A stretch of DNA of 40,599 nt from NCBI GenBank assembly GCA_031272515.1, contig JAISTR010000032.1, positions 1 to 40,599 on the forward strand, in the 5' to 3' direction. Shown here piece after piece: positions 7,432 through 18,900 of the stretch; within the stretch, counting starts at the first letter, position 1; each line of letters starts with the position of its first letter. The position numbers and the translations under genes were made by a program. This DNA is from Erysipelotrichaceae bacterium. GTDB lineage: Bacteria; Bacillota_I; Bacilli_A; Erysipelotrichales; Erysipelotrichaceae. A model generated the notes under the pieces. The model searched no databases. It had not been told where the DNA came from and saw only the letters and a program-made list of their open reading frames with translations.

Positions 7432-9348
7432 TTATCCCAGATACTTGTCAAACCAGGCCAGCGCTTCGCGCATGCGAATTGCGGTCTGCTTGGGGGTCAT
7501 GCGGCCGTGGGAAGCCTTGTGGAATAACAGCATCTTGGCGTCAACCCCCCGAATCAGCATCGAGGTCAACATCTGCTCTGCCTGCTCGACCGGGCAGCGG
7601 TAGTCCTCATTGTTTTGACAAAACAGGGTCGGGGTCTTGACTTTGTCAATGTATTTGAGCGGGGAGTGCTCCCACATGTTCTCCGGATGGTCCCAGGGGT
7701 TGCCTTTTTGTCCATCCTGGACAAAGAAGGCAACATCGGTGGTGCCAAACATCGAAATCCAGTTGGAGATGGACACCATCGAGACCGCAGCGCCAAAACG
7801 CTCGGTATGTCCGATTACCCAGTTGGTCATATAGCCGCCATAGCTGCCGCCGGTGACGCCCAGCCGCTTGGGGTCAATCATCGGATATTTGGCCAGTACC
7901 GCATCGGTGAAGGCCATGATGTCATCAAAGTCGATGGTTCCGTATTTGTCATCGATATCCATAAACTCCCTGCCATAGTTGGAGGAGCCATGGGGATTGC
8001 AGAAGAAGACATAGTAGCCATGCGCCGCAAAGTGCTGCATATAGGGATCCAGCGAATCGCTGTAGGCGGATTGCGGACCGCCGTGGATGCATAAGATTGC
8101 CGGGTAGCTTTGATCCGGTTTACTCTCATGCGGCTTTATTACCCAGCCCTGTACTTCCCCATGGGGACTCTTGGCAATCATGGCCTTGGGTTTTTGGAAA
8201 CTGTAGCTCTTGAGGTAATCGCGGCCGACATCGGTAAGGGCAACCGCTTTGTTATCGACGATTTCACTCAGCTGTCTGACCCCGATGGCTTCACGCCCGA
8301 CGTAAAACAGACGCCCGCCTGCCTTGAATAATCTGGACTCTACCTTGATGTGCGGTTCGGCAATCGTGGTAAACTGTTTGTCTTGATAAGCGCAGATGGG
8401 TGTCTTCTCCCGATCGCCGCTTGCGGTAAGGATCCTGTCGCCATCCACCAGGGCATAATGCAAGGAGGGCTGCGGCTGCACTTCAATGCGGTAGCTGCCG
8501 CCGGCTTTGTCGACGCTGATCAAGTCGGTGCTGCAAAACTCCAGGGTTGCGGAAGTGCCCACAAACCAGACCCGGTTCTTGAATTCAAACCCGTCGATTA
8601 AGAGATAGCGGTCGTTGTCAAAGAGCTTGCGGACCTTTTTTGTTTCTACATCATAGACCCACACCGGCTGGGTGCGGTTCATGTGCGACGTGAATTCTTC
8701 ACCGACAAAGTAGAGGCGTTTTCTGTCTTTGGACAAAAACGGCTGATAGCCAAAACGCAGCCGCTGCTGGGCATGGAAGAGCTCGCTGGTGATGGGCTCC
8801 AGCTTATCCTTGCTTAAGGTGTACAGCCAGATGCGGTTGCGGCGCTTGTTGGTCATCCCGAAAGCATCGTCATTGCAGTGGTAGGGATACTCATCATAGA
8901 TGGTAACCAGCTCCCGTTCCTCTTTGTGCTCCCCGGCATCATAGAGGCCAAAGATCAAAAAGCGGTCAGAATCAATTACCAGGGCACTTGCACCTGCTAC
9001 CGGTACCCGAAACAGCTCCCTTGCCTCGCCGCCATCAATCGGCAAAGCATAGAAGACCGTAAAGGGATCCTTGGCTTCCACCGCTTCCTTGATGGCCTTT
9101 CCTCTTAAGCCCGTAAAGAATACAGTGCCATCATCCAGCCAGTCACCGCTGCCACTTTCGCCATCAAAGGTCAGCTGGCGGGAGGTGTTTTTGGCAAGGT
9201 CAAAGAGCCAAAGCCAGCCCAAGCCCTTGTCGTTTTCATAATCGAAACCACTTACACCATAGAGAATTTTGCTCTCATCCGGCGACGCTTTCGCAAAGCT
9301 GACACTTTTGGCTTGTGCGAAGGCGGCTTCATCAAAGATTTTTTTCAT
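7432..9348 (-). CDS. S9-family prolyl oligopeptidase / acylaminoacyl-peptidase-like enzyme
   Basis: This is a 638-residue cytoplasmic serine peptidase with no signal peptide. The start MKKIFDEAAFAQ at 9348 was chosen because GGGGG lies just upstream and the 32 extra codons before it run through the promoter. The N-terminal two thirds are beta-propeller-like repeats (for example LGWLWLFDLAKNTSRQL). The C-terminal catalytic alpha/beta-hydrolase domain starts near CIHGGPQSAYSD. The nucleophile Ser is in GGSYGGYMTNW (about residue 500), the Asp in NNEDYRCPVEQ and the His in KASHGRM. S9C-type enzymes trim short or N-acylated peptides. The gene stands alone between a bidirectional terminator and its own promoter. 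Confidence 0.9.
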   Translation of the reverse strand: MKKIFDEAAFAQAKSVSFAKASPDESKILYGVSGFDYENDKGLGWLWLFDLAKNTSRQLTFDGESGSGDWLDDGTVFFTGLRGKAIKEAVEAKDPFTVFYALPIDGGEARELFRVPVAGASALVIDSDRFLIFGLYDAGEHKEERELVTIYDEYPYHCNDDAFGMTNKRRNRIWLYTLSKDKLEPITSELFHAQQRLRFGYQPFLSKDRKRLYFVGEEFTSHMNRTQPVWVYDVETKKVRKLFDNDRYLLIDGFEFKNRVWFVGTSATLEFCSTDLISVDKAGGSYRIEVQPQPSLHYALVDGDRILTASGDREKTPICAYQDKQFTTIAEPHIKVESRLFKAGGRLFYVGREAIGVRQLSEIVDNKAVALTDVGRDYLKSYSFQKPKAMIAKSPHGEVQGWVIKPHESKPDQSYPAILCIHGGPQSAYSDSLDPYMQHFAAHGYYVFFCNPHGSSNYGREFMDIDDKYGTIDFDDIMAFTDAVLAKYPMIDPKRLGVTGGSYGGYMTNWVIGHTERFGAAVSMVSISNWISMFGTTDVAFFVQDGQKGNPWDHPENMWEHSPLKYIDKVKTPTLFCQNNEDYRCPVEQAEQMLTSMLIRGVDAKMLLFHKASHGRMTPKQTAIRMREALAWFDKYLG

Positions 9349-9374
9349 TTCAAACCCCCGTTCTTTATTCTTTA

Positions 9375-9404
9375 AGTATACTTGAAAAACCTTTTTTAGG
9401 TCAG
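9375..9404 (-). promoter_or_regulatory. Possible promoter of the S9 peptidase gene
   Basis: On the minus strand, CTGACC (9399-9404) is followed after 18 nt by TATACT (9375-9380). The -10 is good and the -35 fair. The -10 lies about 27 nt before the ATG. Confidence 0.45.
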
Positions 9405-9679
9405 AATAAAGACCGTCGGTATCCCGCTTTTTTCTTTTTTTCAAAGCAATCGAAAAGATTGTTTAAATAAACATAAAGAGTCAAAAAACAAACCGTTTTT
9501 TACCATAATGCAAGACTGCCTTGTTTTTGCTCATAAATTGCCTAAATTCAGACCCAAAAGTGAATTTTCATTTCCCATAATTTACTGAAAGTCCAGGCCT
9601 ATTCTGAAATATTCCATGAAAACATCGTGGTATTTTTCATATGATCCAAATAAATTGTGAAAAAATCTTCACATTTCAA
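9405..9679. other. AT-rich intergenic DNA upstream of the giant surface-protein gene
   Basis: About 275 bases lie between the divergent peptidase and surface-protein promoters. I see no supported gene, RNA or repeat. The AT-richness contrasts with the surrounding coding DNA and suits an upstream promoter region. Confidence 0.5.
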
Positions 9680-9708
9680 TTGACAAAGCCTAAGCAAGAA
9701 ATTATGAT
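9680..9708 (+). promoter_or_regulatory. Strong promoter of the giant surface protein
   Basis: A consensus -35 TTGACA (9680-9685), a 17-nt spacer and -10 TATGAT (9703-9708) form the best sigma-A-type promoter in the window. The predicted start near 9715 leaves a leader of about 210 nt. Confidence 0.8.
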
Positions 9709-9714
9709 GTAGAT

Positions 9715-9923
9715 GGGTCTTTTGTTGGGGAATTTGGATTTGGGAGATTGCACTGTGGAGAAGGGGATTTTTTCATCTCTAGGGAAACTTTTTTAAGGGG
9801 GATGAATCAATTGGTCTGGGTGTTTCAAAGCAACAGACTGGGTGTGGGGAGAGTATACCTGCACGTACGTTAAAACTCCGATCCTGGTGAGATCTCATTC
9901 TTTCAGGAGAGGAGATTTTTTAT
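9715..9923 (+). promoter_or_regulatory. Long G-rich 5' leader with an SD-sequestering stem
   Basis: The leader is rich in G runs and poor in C as far as about 9855, with a direct repeat of CTGGGTGT. Near its 3' end, CTCC (9876-9879) and CCTG (9883-9886) can pair with GGAG (9911-9914) and CAGG (9904-9907). This gives two 4-bp helices around a 3x3 internal loop that hide the AGGAGAGGAG ribosome binding site. The apical loop holds the palindrome TGAGATCTCA (9888-9897). The layout suggests translational control. I recognise no known riboswitch class. Confidence 0.5.
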
Positions 9924-12900
9924 ATGAAGGGGAAAAAACTTAAAACGACGACATTACGTCGCACCGGCCTTTTTGCAAGGCTCTTTCTTGTTTTACTGAG
10001 CTTTATGCTCACCACCAACGGCTTTCTGGTGCCGGTAAGGGCGGAGAACAACTCCATTGCCGTCACTGTCAGCAGTGCCAATCCAACCGGGATGTTAAGC
10101 GGAGATCGGGCTGAGCTCTTTCTCAACATCCGCGGCTACTCAGACTGGGTGGCAGCAATTCCGGTCCCGGATCCGGACCTTGGTGGAACCTTCGATAAAA
10201 ACGCGCTCTTGGCGGCTTTATCCACCACCGATTATTACATTGATGATTCCTATATCAGCACTGGTTTGCCAGCAGGCTTCGGCGATTTGAGCGGACAGAA
10301 GAATTACCTTCTGATTTATGGCAAACCGGCTTCAACGCATATTGTTTTCCTGTATTATACCTACCCCAATGGTACCACTCCTGATGATACTTCCCTGACT
10401 GTTAAGCCCTATATTTTCAACGCAACCTTCAACGGTTCCGCCAGCAGTGTTATCCCCGTCACCAGCGGCGGCAGCGTCTATGAAGGCAACAGTGTCACCC
10501 TGCAATGGAACACCAACGAAGACCTGTCTTTGGTGAAATCCCTCTCCCCGACGACACCGGCTTTTACGGACCTGGTGGGACGTCCCTATAATGACGTCAT
10601 CCTGCAGGACAATGAAGACAACTATGTCGTCACCTATACCGTTTCCTTATCCACCAACGGCTCTGGCAACAAGGGCCGGATTTTCATGGATGTAGTGAAG
10701 ATTTCCGATACCTTAAGCGGCTACAGCAAAAAGCCGACCTTGATTGAAATCAAGAATGGCGATACCCTGGTAGCCAGCAGTGCCAGCGACTTTACGATTG
10801 GTAATACCAGTACGACCTTCGAGTTTTCGGTTCCCCTGACCAACAATATGGTCACCAACCAGAACTTCACCGTCAATGTCACCTTTGACAAGGATGACTA
10901 TACCAAGATGCTTACCGATACCTCCAGCTATCCTTTGGCTGAGATTAACAACGAAGCAAAGCTCTACTATAAACCGGTTACAGCAAGCTCCGGCAGCTGG
11001 TTAAACGGCAACTCCGTTTCCACCAAGTTTGGCTGGAAACAGCTGGAACCCACTTTGCCCAGCTTGACCATCACGAAAAATATCAGCGTCAGCGGACAGC
11101 CTGACCAGGCGTACAATACAACCCTGGCTTCGGCTTATGAAAAAGCCTATGATGCGACACCATATGCGACAGGGGATGCTTCCAATGTGAAGTTCACCCT
11201 GACGAAAATCAAAGATGCCAGCGGCAATACGGTAAATGTTCCGCTGGAAAAATCCCTGATCCTCAATAGTTCCGGATCCAGCCTCACCTTCGGTGATGCC
11301 GGAGATTTCGGCAAGGCTACAGCCGGCCTGGAACCGGGTACCTATACCCTGGTTGAAAGCCAGAAGATCAGCGGTTACTTCCAAACTGTTGCTACCCACG
11401 AAATCAAAGTGACACAGCCGGAAAACGGTGTGTCCAAGATGTACATCGATAATGTGGAAGGCTACACTCTGCCAATTACCAACATTGCCGACACCACCGG
11501 GCGCATTCAGGTGCATGTCTCCCAACAAAAAGAATTTGAAGTTGCCCAAAACGGCGACCCCCTCTATGAAAACACGTCTGGTGCCAAATTCAAACTGATG
11601 GACGGCTCCACCGTCATCGGCTATGGCACCTCGGATGTAAACGGCAATATTATTTTTGAAAACGTGCCGCTGGGGAAAACCTATACCCTACAGCAGGATT
11701 ATGATTTGGGGTACTACGACACGGATAATACCATGCCGAAACTGATTCTGGACACAGCCAAATCAGACCTCACCGGGATTGCTTCCAGCAATTCCACCGT
11801 AAACAAATTTGAAGTCTACTACAAGCGCAATGAAGGCTCCATCTATACCGGCAAGCAGTTTGCCAGTTCCATGTATACCGGCGGCTTGGTTCCCAATGCC
11901 ATCATCGGCAACTTCAAGGCTACCTTCCACCTGGAATCTGCGGACGGAGTTGTGGTTCCGGGATCGACTTTCGTAATCAACGGGCAGGCCAATGCCGTCG
12001 CCCTGATTACCGATGCCAACAATCAGAAAGTCGGCATCTATCCGGGGACCTATCATATCGTGGAAGAAGAGCTGGTCATCGGTGGACAAACCTATACACC
12101 GTCCTCCACCAACGCTCCCTATACCTTTATTAAATATTCCGACAATGTCACAGTAGTGATTGAAGCAGGCAAGTGGAACTCCAAACCAATCGGAGCGTCC
12201 AATTTTGTCTCCTCAGAAGGCTTATTGATCGATACCACGACCTGGGGCGAGCTGGCAATCGACAGCAAGCTCATGGGCCCCTTAGATGATATTCAAACCA
12301 ACGCTTACGGCTTTACCATTGAGGCAAAAACCGGAGCACTGATGGGACAAACCATCGCGGTTTTACCCAACAACGGCTGGTCCGATGGAATCTACAAGAT
12401 TTTATTACCGGCAGGCACTTATGAAGTGGCTCCCACCAATCAGCCGGCCAATATGACGACGGTTGCCAGCATGGGTACTGACGCAAGTCAAGGCACGGGC
12501 AATGTCACGGTGGTTGTCACCGGTAGTGTGCCTTCGGATGTCAAAGACAATGTGACGGTGAATAATTCGACACCGCCCTATAATACCAGCATCGCCTACA
12601 ACGGCTCCAAGCAGACGGCTGTCTTTGTGCAGGCCTATCTGCCCAGCGTCTCCTTTATCAAGGAACGCTCGGATACCTCTGGTATGTTGGCGGGCGCAAA
12701 ATTCGCTCTGTACAAAGTCGAGGGTTCAAACTATGTGCTGGTGAAAGACAGCAGCAACAATCCGGTTATTGCGACCTCTACCGGAAGTTCCACAAACGTA
12801 ACCTTCACCAACGTTAAGATCGGCGAATATATCGCGGTGGAATATGATGTACCCAGTGGTTATATCGCCCAAACCAACCCGGCTTCGGTGTTTGCCCCCG

Positions 12901-15900
12901 CCGGGACGCTTTTGGACAGCGTCGCGATTTCTTCGGTATCGCAAGCCATCAAGGACAATCTGCCTTCCTTCACAATTACGCAGAAGGACTACTATCATGA
13001 AGCAGCTTATCCCGCAACCAAAACCGATGGTATCAATGGTGCCGTAACCCACTCGACTTTGAAAAACGCCCCGATTTATATCGCGAAAGTCAAAGCGGTG
13101 GATGCCGCAACCGGTGCTGATATCACCAGCGCCGCATTTAATCTGTACGAAGACGGTGCGTTGATTGGAACCGCAACCATCAATGCCGGCGGCTACTTTG
13201 TCTTTAAGGACAATAGCAATGCGGACATTCAGCTGCAGTTCAACAAAACCTACAAAGTGGTGCAGACCGCAACCAACAGCGGTGCTGATTATGTGCTGCC
13301 AGGCGAAGAAATCACCTTCACGATTACCGGTGACGGCGTACCTTCAAGCAGTGCGGACTGGAGCCTTGGCAGTGATACAAAAGATGATGCCACAGCCGGC
13401 ATCATTAAGAACTCCCAATACATTATTGACAGCACCAATCGCGTCATCAACATTAAAATGGGAAACCTGAAGAAACCGACCATCACCTTCAAAAAGCAAG
13501 GCCAGACCAATTTCTACAATAACGATGTTCGGCGCATTGATGATATTTCCGGTGGGACCTTCAGCATTTATTACCTGAATGGAGCCACAAAAATCTACAT
13601 TTATACCGGAACCGCACAAACCAACCCGCTCGGGGTGCTCGATATCAATCAGACCTTTGATCCCAGCAAGACCTACTACTTGGAAGAGACCACCGCCCCG
13701 GTTTATCAGCCGGAAGGGGAGCTCACGCCGCTGGCCTATCTGAAGGTGGATGATATTCCCTTTACCTTTGTATTAAACGCAGACAAGAGCGCCTATATCG
13801 CAAAAATCGAAGACTCGGTGGCTGATGTCTCGAAATATGGTGAGGGACAATACAACATCCTCAACCGCATCGAGCCCTACTACATTCACATCGTCAAACT
13901 GCCGGTGCGTCCGGTAGGGGATGATGGCGGAACCGGCCTGGACAGCGGAAAACCAAACGCAACCCCCTGCGCCTCCACTACGGATCCCACCTGCAAAATC
14001 GACATGACCGTAGACTTTAAAAACCAGGCGGAAAAGGATGCCGGGTGGGAAGAGCTGGGTGTCTATGATACCGAGTTTGAAATCTATCAGGCGATACAGT
14101 ATTCGGATAATAGCGAGTGGGGGCCCAAGACCAGTGACGGAACCAGTACCGGAACCGTGCTGGCACCTGTGCAAACCATTTCCACCGGTACCTATGGCAT
14201 GGATCCCAAGAATGATGCCAAATCTTCACAATTGCCATTTGGCGATTACTGGATTGTGGAATCCAAACCCGGCTTGAACTATGGCGAATTGGGAAGCTGG
14301 AGTGGCTTGAAGTGTGAAACCAATACCGCAAACTGCCCGAATGAATACAATGAACAGTCCACGGTCTATGTACATGATAATCCCTATGCCAATTACAACG
14401 GCAGCGGGAAAAGAGAAATCGATTCCGTATTGGATGATACCTGGACTGCCGTAACCCCGACCAATGAACAATACGGATACCTGCTGCATTTGACACAGGT
14501 GACAACAGATGTAAATAATGATGGAAAAATCGATGATGATGATAGGACCGCGGACATTATCTTTGGAGACTCCAACCGTCTGGATACCGGACGCGGGGAA
14601 GGCTCGGAAACCTACATCAAATTATGGGCTTACAAGATTGGTGCCTCCCGCTTGCCGAATGGCTTGCTGGAACTCTACCATCATGCGGATGATGCCACCA
14701 ATCAATATGACGGCAAACTGGAGGATGTGACATTCTACATCTATCCGGCAATTTATGATGGCATGGGTGACTTGGATGACCCGGCCAGCTACATAGAACT
14801 GCCCACCATCGGTGGCACAGCTATTGCGACTGTGACCTCGAAAAAGGACAGCCCGATGATTACCAGTTTCATCAATGCCAGTGCGGTCTTTAATTCCGGC
14901 TCTTTCAGCGGATCCACCTTCACCCCCAACGCAACCGGTGTAGACTGGGCGGCGGTGATTGCGGATCCTTCCTATGGAATCAATGAGTTGAAAGCAAAAG
15001 AACTGATGCTGAGCGCCAACCATGCCACCACCGGCAGCACCCCTGGCTATGCCTTTATCTGGAAGGAAGATATGAGTACGGTGCCGGAGGCTTTCGGCAA
15101 GACCGCGACCCAAACTTTGGTGACGGTTCACGGCTCCTATGTCAACAGTGGCATCGGCGGCTTCTTCAATGAGTGGGACGACCAGGGAAACAAGACCTAT
15201 TATGGTACGATGACTTATGAAGGAAGAAGCATTTCCATCACCCCGGAAATTGATAACACCCGCGGCTATGGAACATTACAAATCAAGAAAACCGACTTTG
15301 CCAATAGCGCAACCGTCATCCCCGGCGCAACCTTTGAAATCTATCAGGTTGATCCAGCCTGGGTAGAGACACAATATAGCGCAACCGATTCCAAGACCTG
15401 GAATGGACTGGCAGCAGTCAAAGCCGATGCGCTGGACCACCTGCTTGCCACCCCGGTCAGTATCGATGGCGTCAGCCAGTTCACGACCAATGCGAGCGGC
15501 ATCATTACTGTTACGCTGGAGCCTGGCTACTATGTGCTTAAAGAAGTCGCAGGTGCCACCGGCTATAACATCTTTGGGACCTATACCATTGATTATCCGG
15601 ACGGCCATTATAACGGCGACAACAGCAGGCCGCATCTGCCCGCTGATGAAAGCACGGCAGTCAGCTATGCCAGCGGGGCCAAGTTCGCTCTGATTGAAAT
15701 CAGCGATTATCAAAACGGCAATTTCGTCATCAATGTGACCAACAAGCAGCAACCGGACATCAAGGTCAAAAACTGGTGGAACGGGGTCGAGATGTATGAA
15801 GACACCTTCGCGACCAACTATGACCTGGTTGCACTTAGCAAAGCCTACAATGACTATGCGGTAATCAATGCCGTTGCGAAGCAGTTCGATAACCTGCCGG

Positions 15901-18900
15901 ATGGCGAGTATACCTTGAGCATGGATGCTTTGAGTAACGCGACAACCGCGCTTTTGGCAGACAACTATGTCGGCAACCCCAATGTCCTTGGCGGCAAGGT
16001 GGTTGTTACGGTAGCGGATGCCACCATCACCAGCATTAAGGTGGATGGGGTGGAAATCCTGCCAAACCCGGTGAATTCCACCGCCAAGAATGCGGACATC
16101 TGGCTGACTGTGGATCCGGACACCGGCATCATCACCATCAATGTCAACCACGCCTCCCAGGGAGCCCTGATTATCCGCAAAGGCGGAATCAACTCCATGG
16201 GTACAAAAGTCAACTATACCAGCTCCGGAGCAACCCAGGTTCCCAGCACGCTGACCAGCGCGACGTTTACCTTGTACAAATCCTTTGATGGCGGTCAAAC
16301 CTGGAGTCTTGCGACCTCTGAGGGCGTCAACGGTGTGATTACCTGGAACAGCGCAACCGATGCCAATATCGGGGTAAGGGAAAACCTGCCGCCCGGCTTA
16401 TACAAAGTGGTGGAAACATCCGTATCCAGCAATAGTGACTGGAGTATTGATGCCACCCCGGTTTATTTCGAAATCACAAATGATGGCGGTGCTGTCTATC
16501 TGACCAACCATGACTTTATCGGCGGAACAGATGAAAACGATGCTGACCATCCGTTAGTCTCCTCCAAGGATGTGGATGTTCAATACTTCTACAACACCTC
16601 CAAAGAGGGTACCTATGGCATCTGGAAACTGGCGAGCAAGGATGGCGGGACCTCCGACATCCTGGACGGAGCGGTCTTCTTGATCTACCCGGTCGCCAGT
16701 GCATCAGTGACCTCCATCACCACCGAAAAACCGTTTGCGATCGTCGAGGCGGACCGTACCATTTACTACTATGGCAGCGAAGACATCGTGACCTATTGCG
16801 CCACCTATGATGAGCATGGTCCCGTAACGCCGCCAAGCGACTGTATCATTGAAAACAATACGGGAGTGAAGTATCGTTTCCACGCCACAGGCGGAACCTA
16901 TATCTATAAGGAAATCACGGCGCCCAGCGGCTATGCGCTGCGCAGTGATGAAGTGAATGTAACAGTTGTTGCCGGCGTCGGGCCGCACTATGAAGGCTTT
17001 GAAGATCCTGACAATGTCAACGCCTCCGGCTTCCTCAACCCGCCAGTGGTCACCCTCAATGTCAAGAAGTGGGCTGAATATCCGGCGATTGAAGGAATCC
17101 CGGGCTCGGTCGCCAAAGATGTCATGATCGTCGGCATGCCCTTTGTCCTGTTTGTCAAGGATACCAGTAAAGCAAACTGCGACATTGACTCTGACCATCT
17201 CTTAAGTGACTACAGCGCTGCCTGTTATGACCAGGTCGGTGTTGCCCAGGTCACCTGGCTGGGGGCAAGCGATGCGACCCATACAACCGGTGTTGCCAAG
17301 TTTGTCATCGACCAGGAAGGGGAATACCGGATTCTGGAATACATCGGGGCCGGCCTGGAATATTTGGGCTTGAATGAAAACTTCTGTGCCCTGGATGCTG
17401 ACACCTGCTCCAGTGCTTCCATTAAGGATGATGACTATTTGGGCAAAAACAGTTATGCAACCATTACCGCTGTCTATGACCCTGATACCAATACCATGGT
17501 TCTCAGCGGAACAAACAGCAGCCTGTCCACCTGGACGGCTGACAGCAACCTGCTGGAGGTCAAGAACCCCTTCAACGGCTATCAGATTGCGGTAGAGAAG
17601 AAAGACTTCTATACCGGAGAGCTGGTGAAAGGTGCGACCTTTGCCCTCTATCAACAAAAAGTCGATGGAGCCGGTCAACCGGTTTACAAGGATGCAGCCA
17701 ATACCATTCCGGATTGCGAAACGACTCCGGCGCTCATCCAAGTGCCTTCAATTGACAACAACGGCAATGTCAACACCACCGCCAAGACTCAGCTGATTAC
17801 CGATGGTGCAACCACCGCGGTAAGCGGTGCCAGTGCGGATGGCACGGCGGACGGGTATGTTTATTTCGATCCCTTCTACCTCAATGTTTCTGAGTCCCGC
17901 ACCTATTGTGTCGCGGAGACGCAGGCGCCGTATGGCTATGTGATTGATGACTGGTTCTCCACCAATGTCCAATACATCACCATTAGCGGCAGCGATGAGG
18001 AAAAATCGGCAGTTTTGACCTTTGTGGATGGCCAGCCGGGCGATCCCAAGCTGACACCGGACAAGAGTGTTGCGGATGTTTCCGGCACGGTGCTGCGCGA
18101 GAGCGATATCAGCGCCACCTATACGATTGACCCGCAAACCGTCAATGGCGATGGTTCTGCCAACCCGGTCATCACCAACGGTCTGCCCATCTTCAACTAC
18201 ACCATCAGCGATCCGGGCTTCAGCTTCAGCGGTATGGTTGGCAATACGGAAACCTTGATACCGAGCAGTGCCGCCAATCATCCGACCTATGCAATCAACT
18301 ATATTACCATTGGCAAGTCCGAAGCTTATGCCAGTGCCCAAGCCCAAAAGGACGGTAGCTACAGTGCTGTCTGGGCCAGGGTGATTGTGACCAATGGAGC
18401 CGAAACGCAGGAGCTTGCCTGGAAGAAACTGGATGGCAGCCAAACCTGGAATCTCAGCAATTTGACTGACACCTCCAGCCAACCCTTCAAGGTAACCGGC
18501 TTTACCATTGAGTATTCCAGCATGGATCCGGCCAATGCGACCGCAACAGACGCGTATGGCAATGTCTTTGATGAAGACAGCCTCTGGGTCGGCAGCCAGT
18601 TTAAACCCGGCAGTGTCACCTATGGTGTGACCTTCAACAAGTTCTCACCGACCGCCAGTCAGCCGGAAGTCACCATCATTAAAAACACCGCGACCATCAC
18701 GGGTGTCCATAATGAAAAAGACCTCAAGGGCGAAGATACGGTGAAACTGGAACTCAATGCTCCCAAGCGCCCGTTAATGGGGGTTTCCAAAACCCTGGAT
18801 GCGATTTATTATTCCAGCAGCAGTCCGTTGACACTGGACAGCGAAACCCCGAAAGATCCGGGTCTGCTTCCGGAACCCAATGATTATATTGCCTATACGT

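Noticed and set aside
9802-9873. A 23-codon frame in the leader of the giant surface-protein gene (possible leader peptide)
   Set aside because: The AAGGGGG in front touches the ATG, leaving no proper spacing, and the peptide has no regulatory codon run. It is not called as a gene.
15276-16298. A 340-codon antisense frame inside the giant surface-protein gene, and others like it
   Set aside because: These are by-products of the codon use of the sense gene. They have no ribosome binding site or recognisable domain, and the sense frame is unbroken with clear modules.
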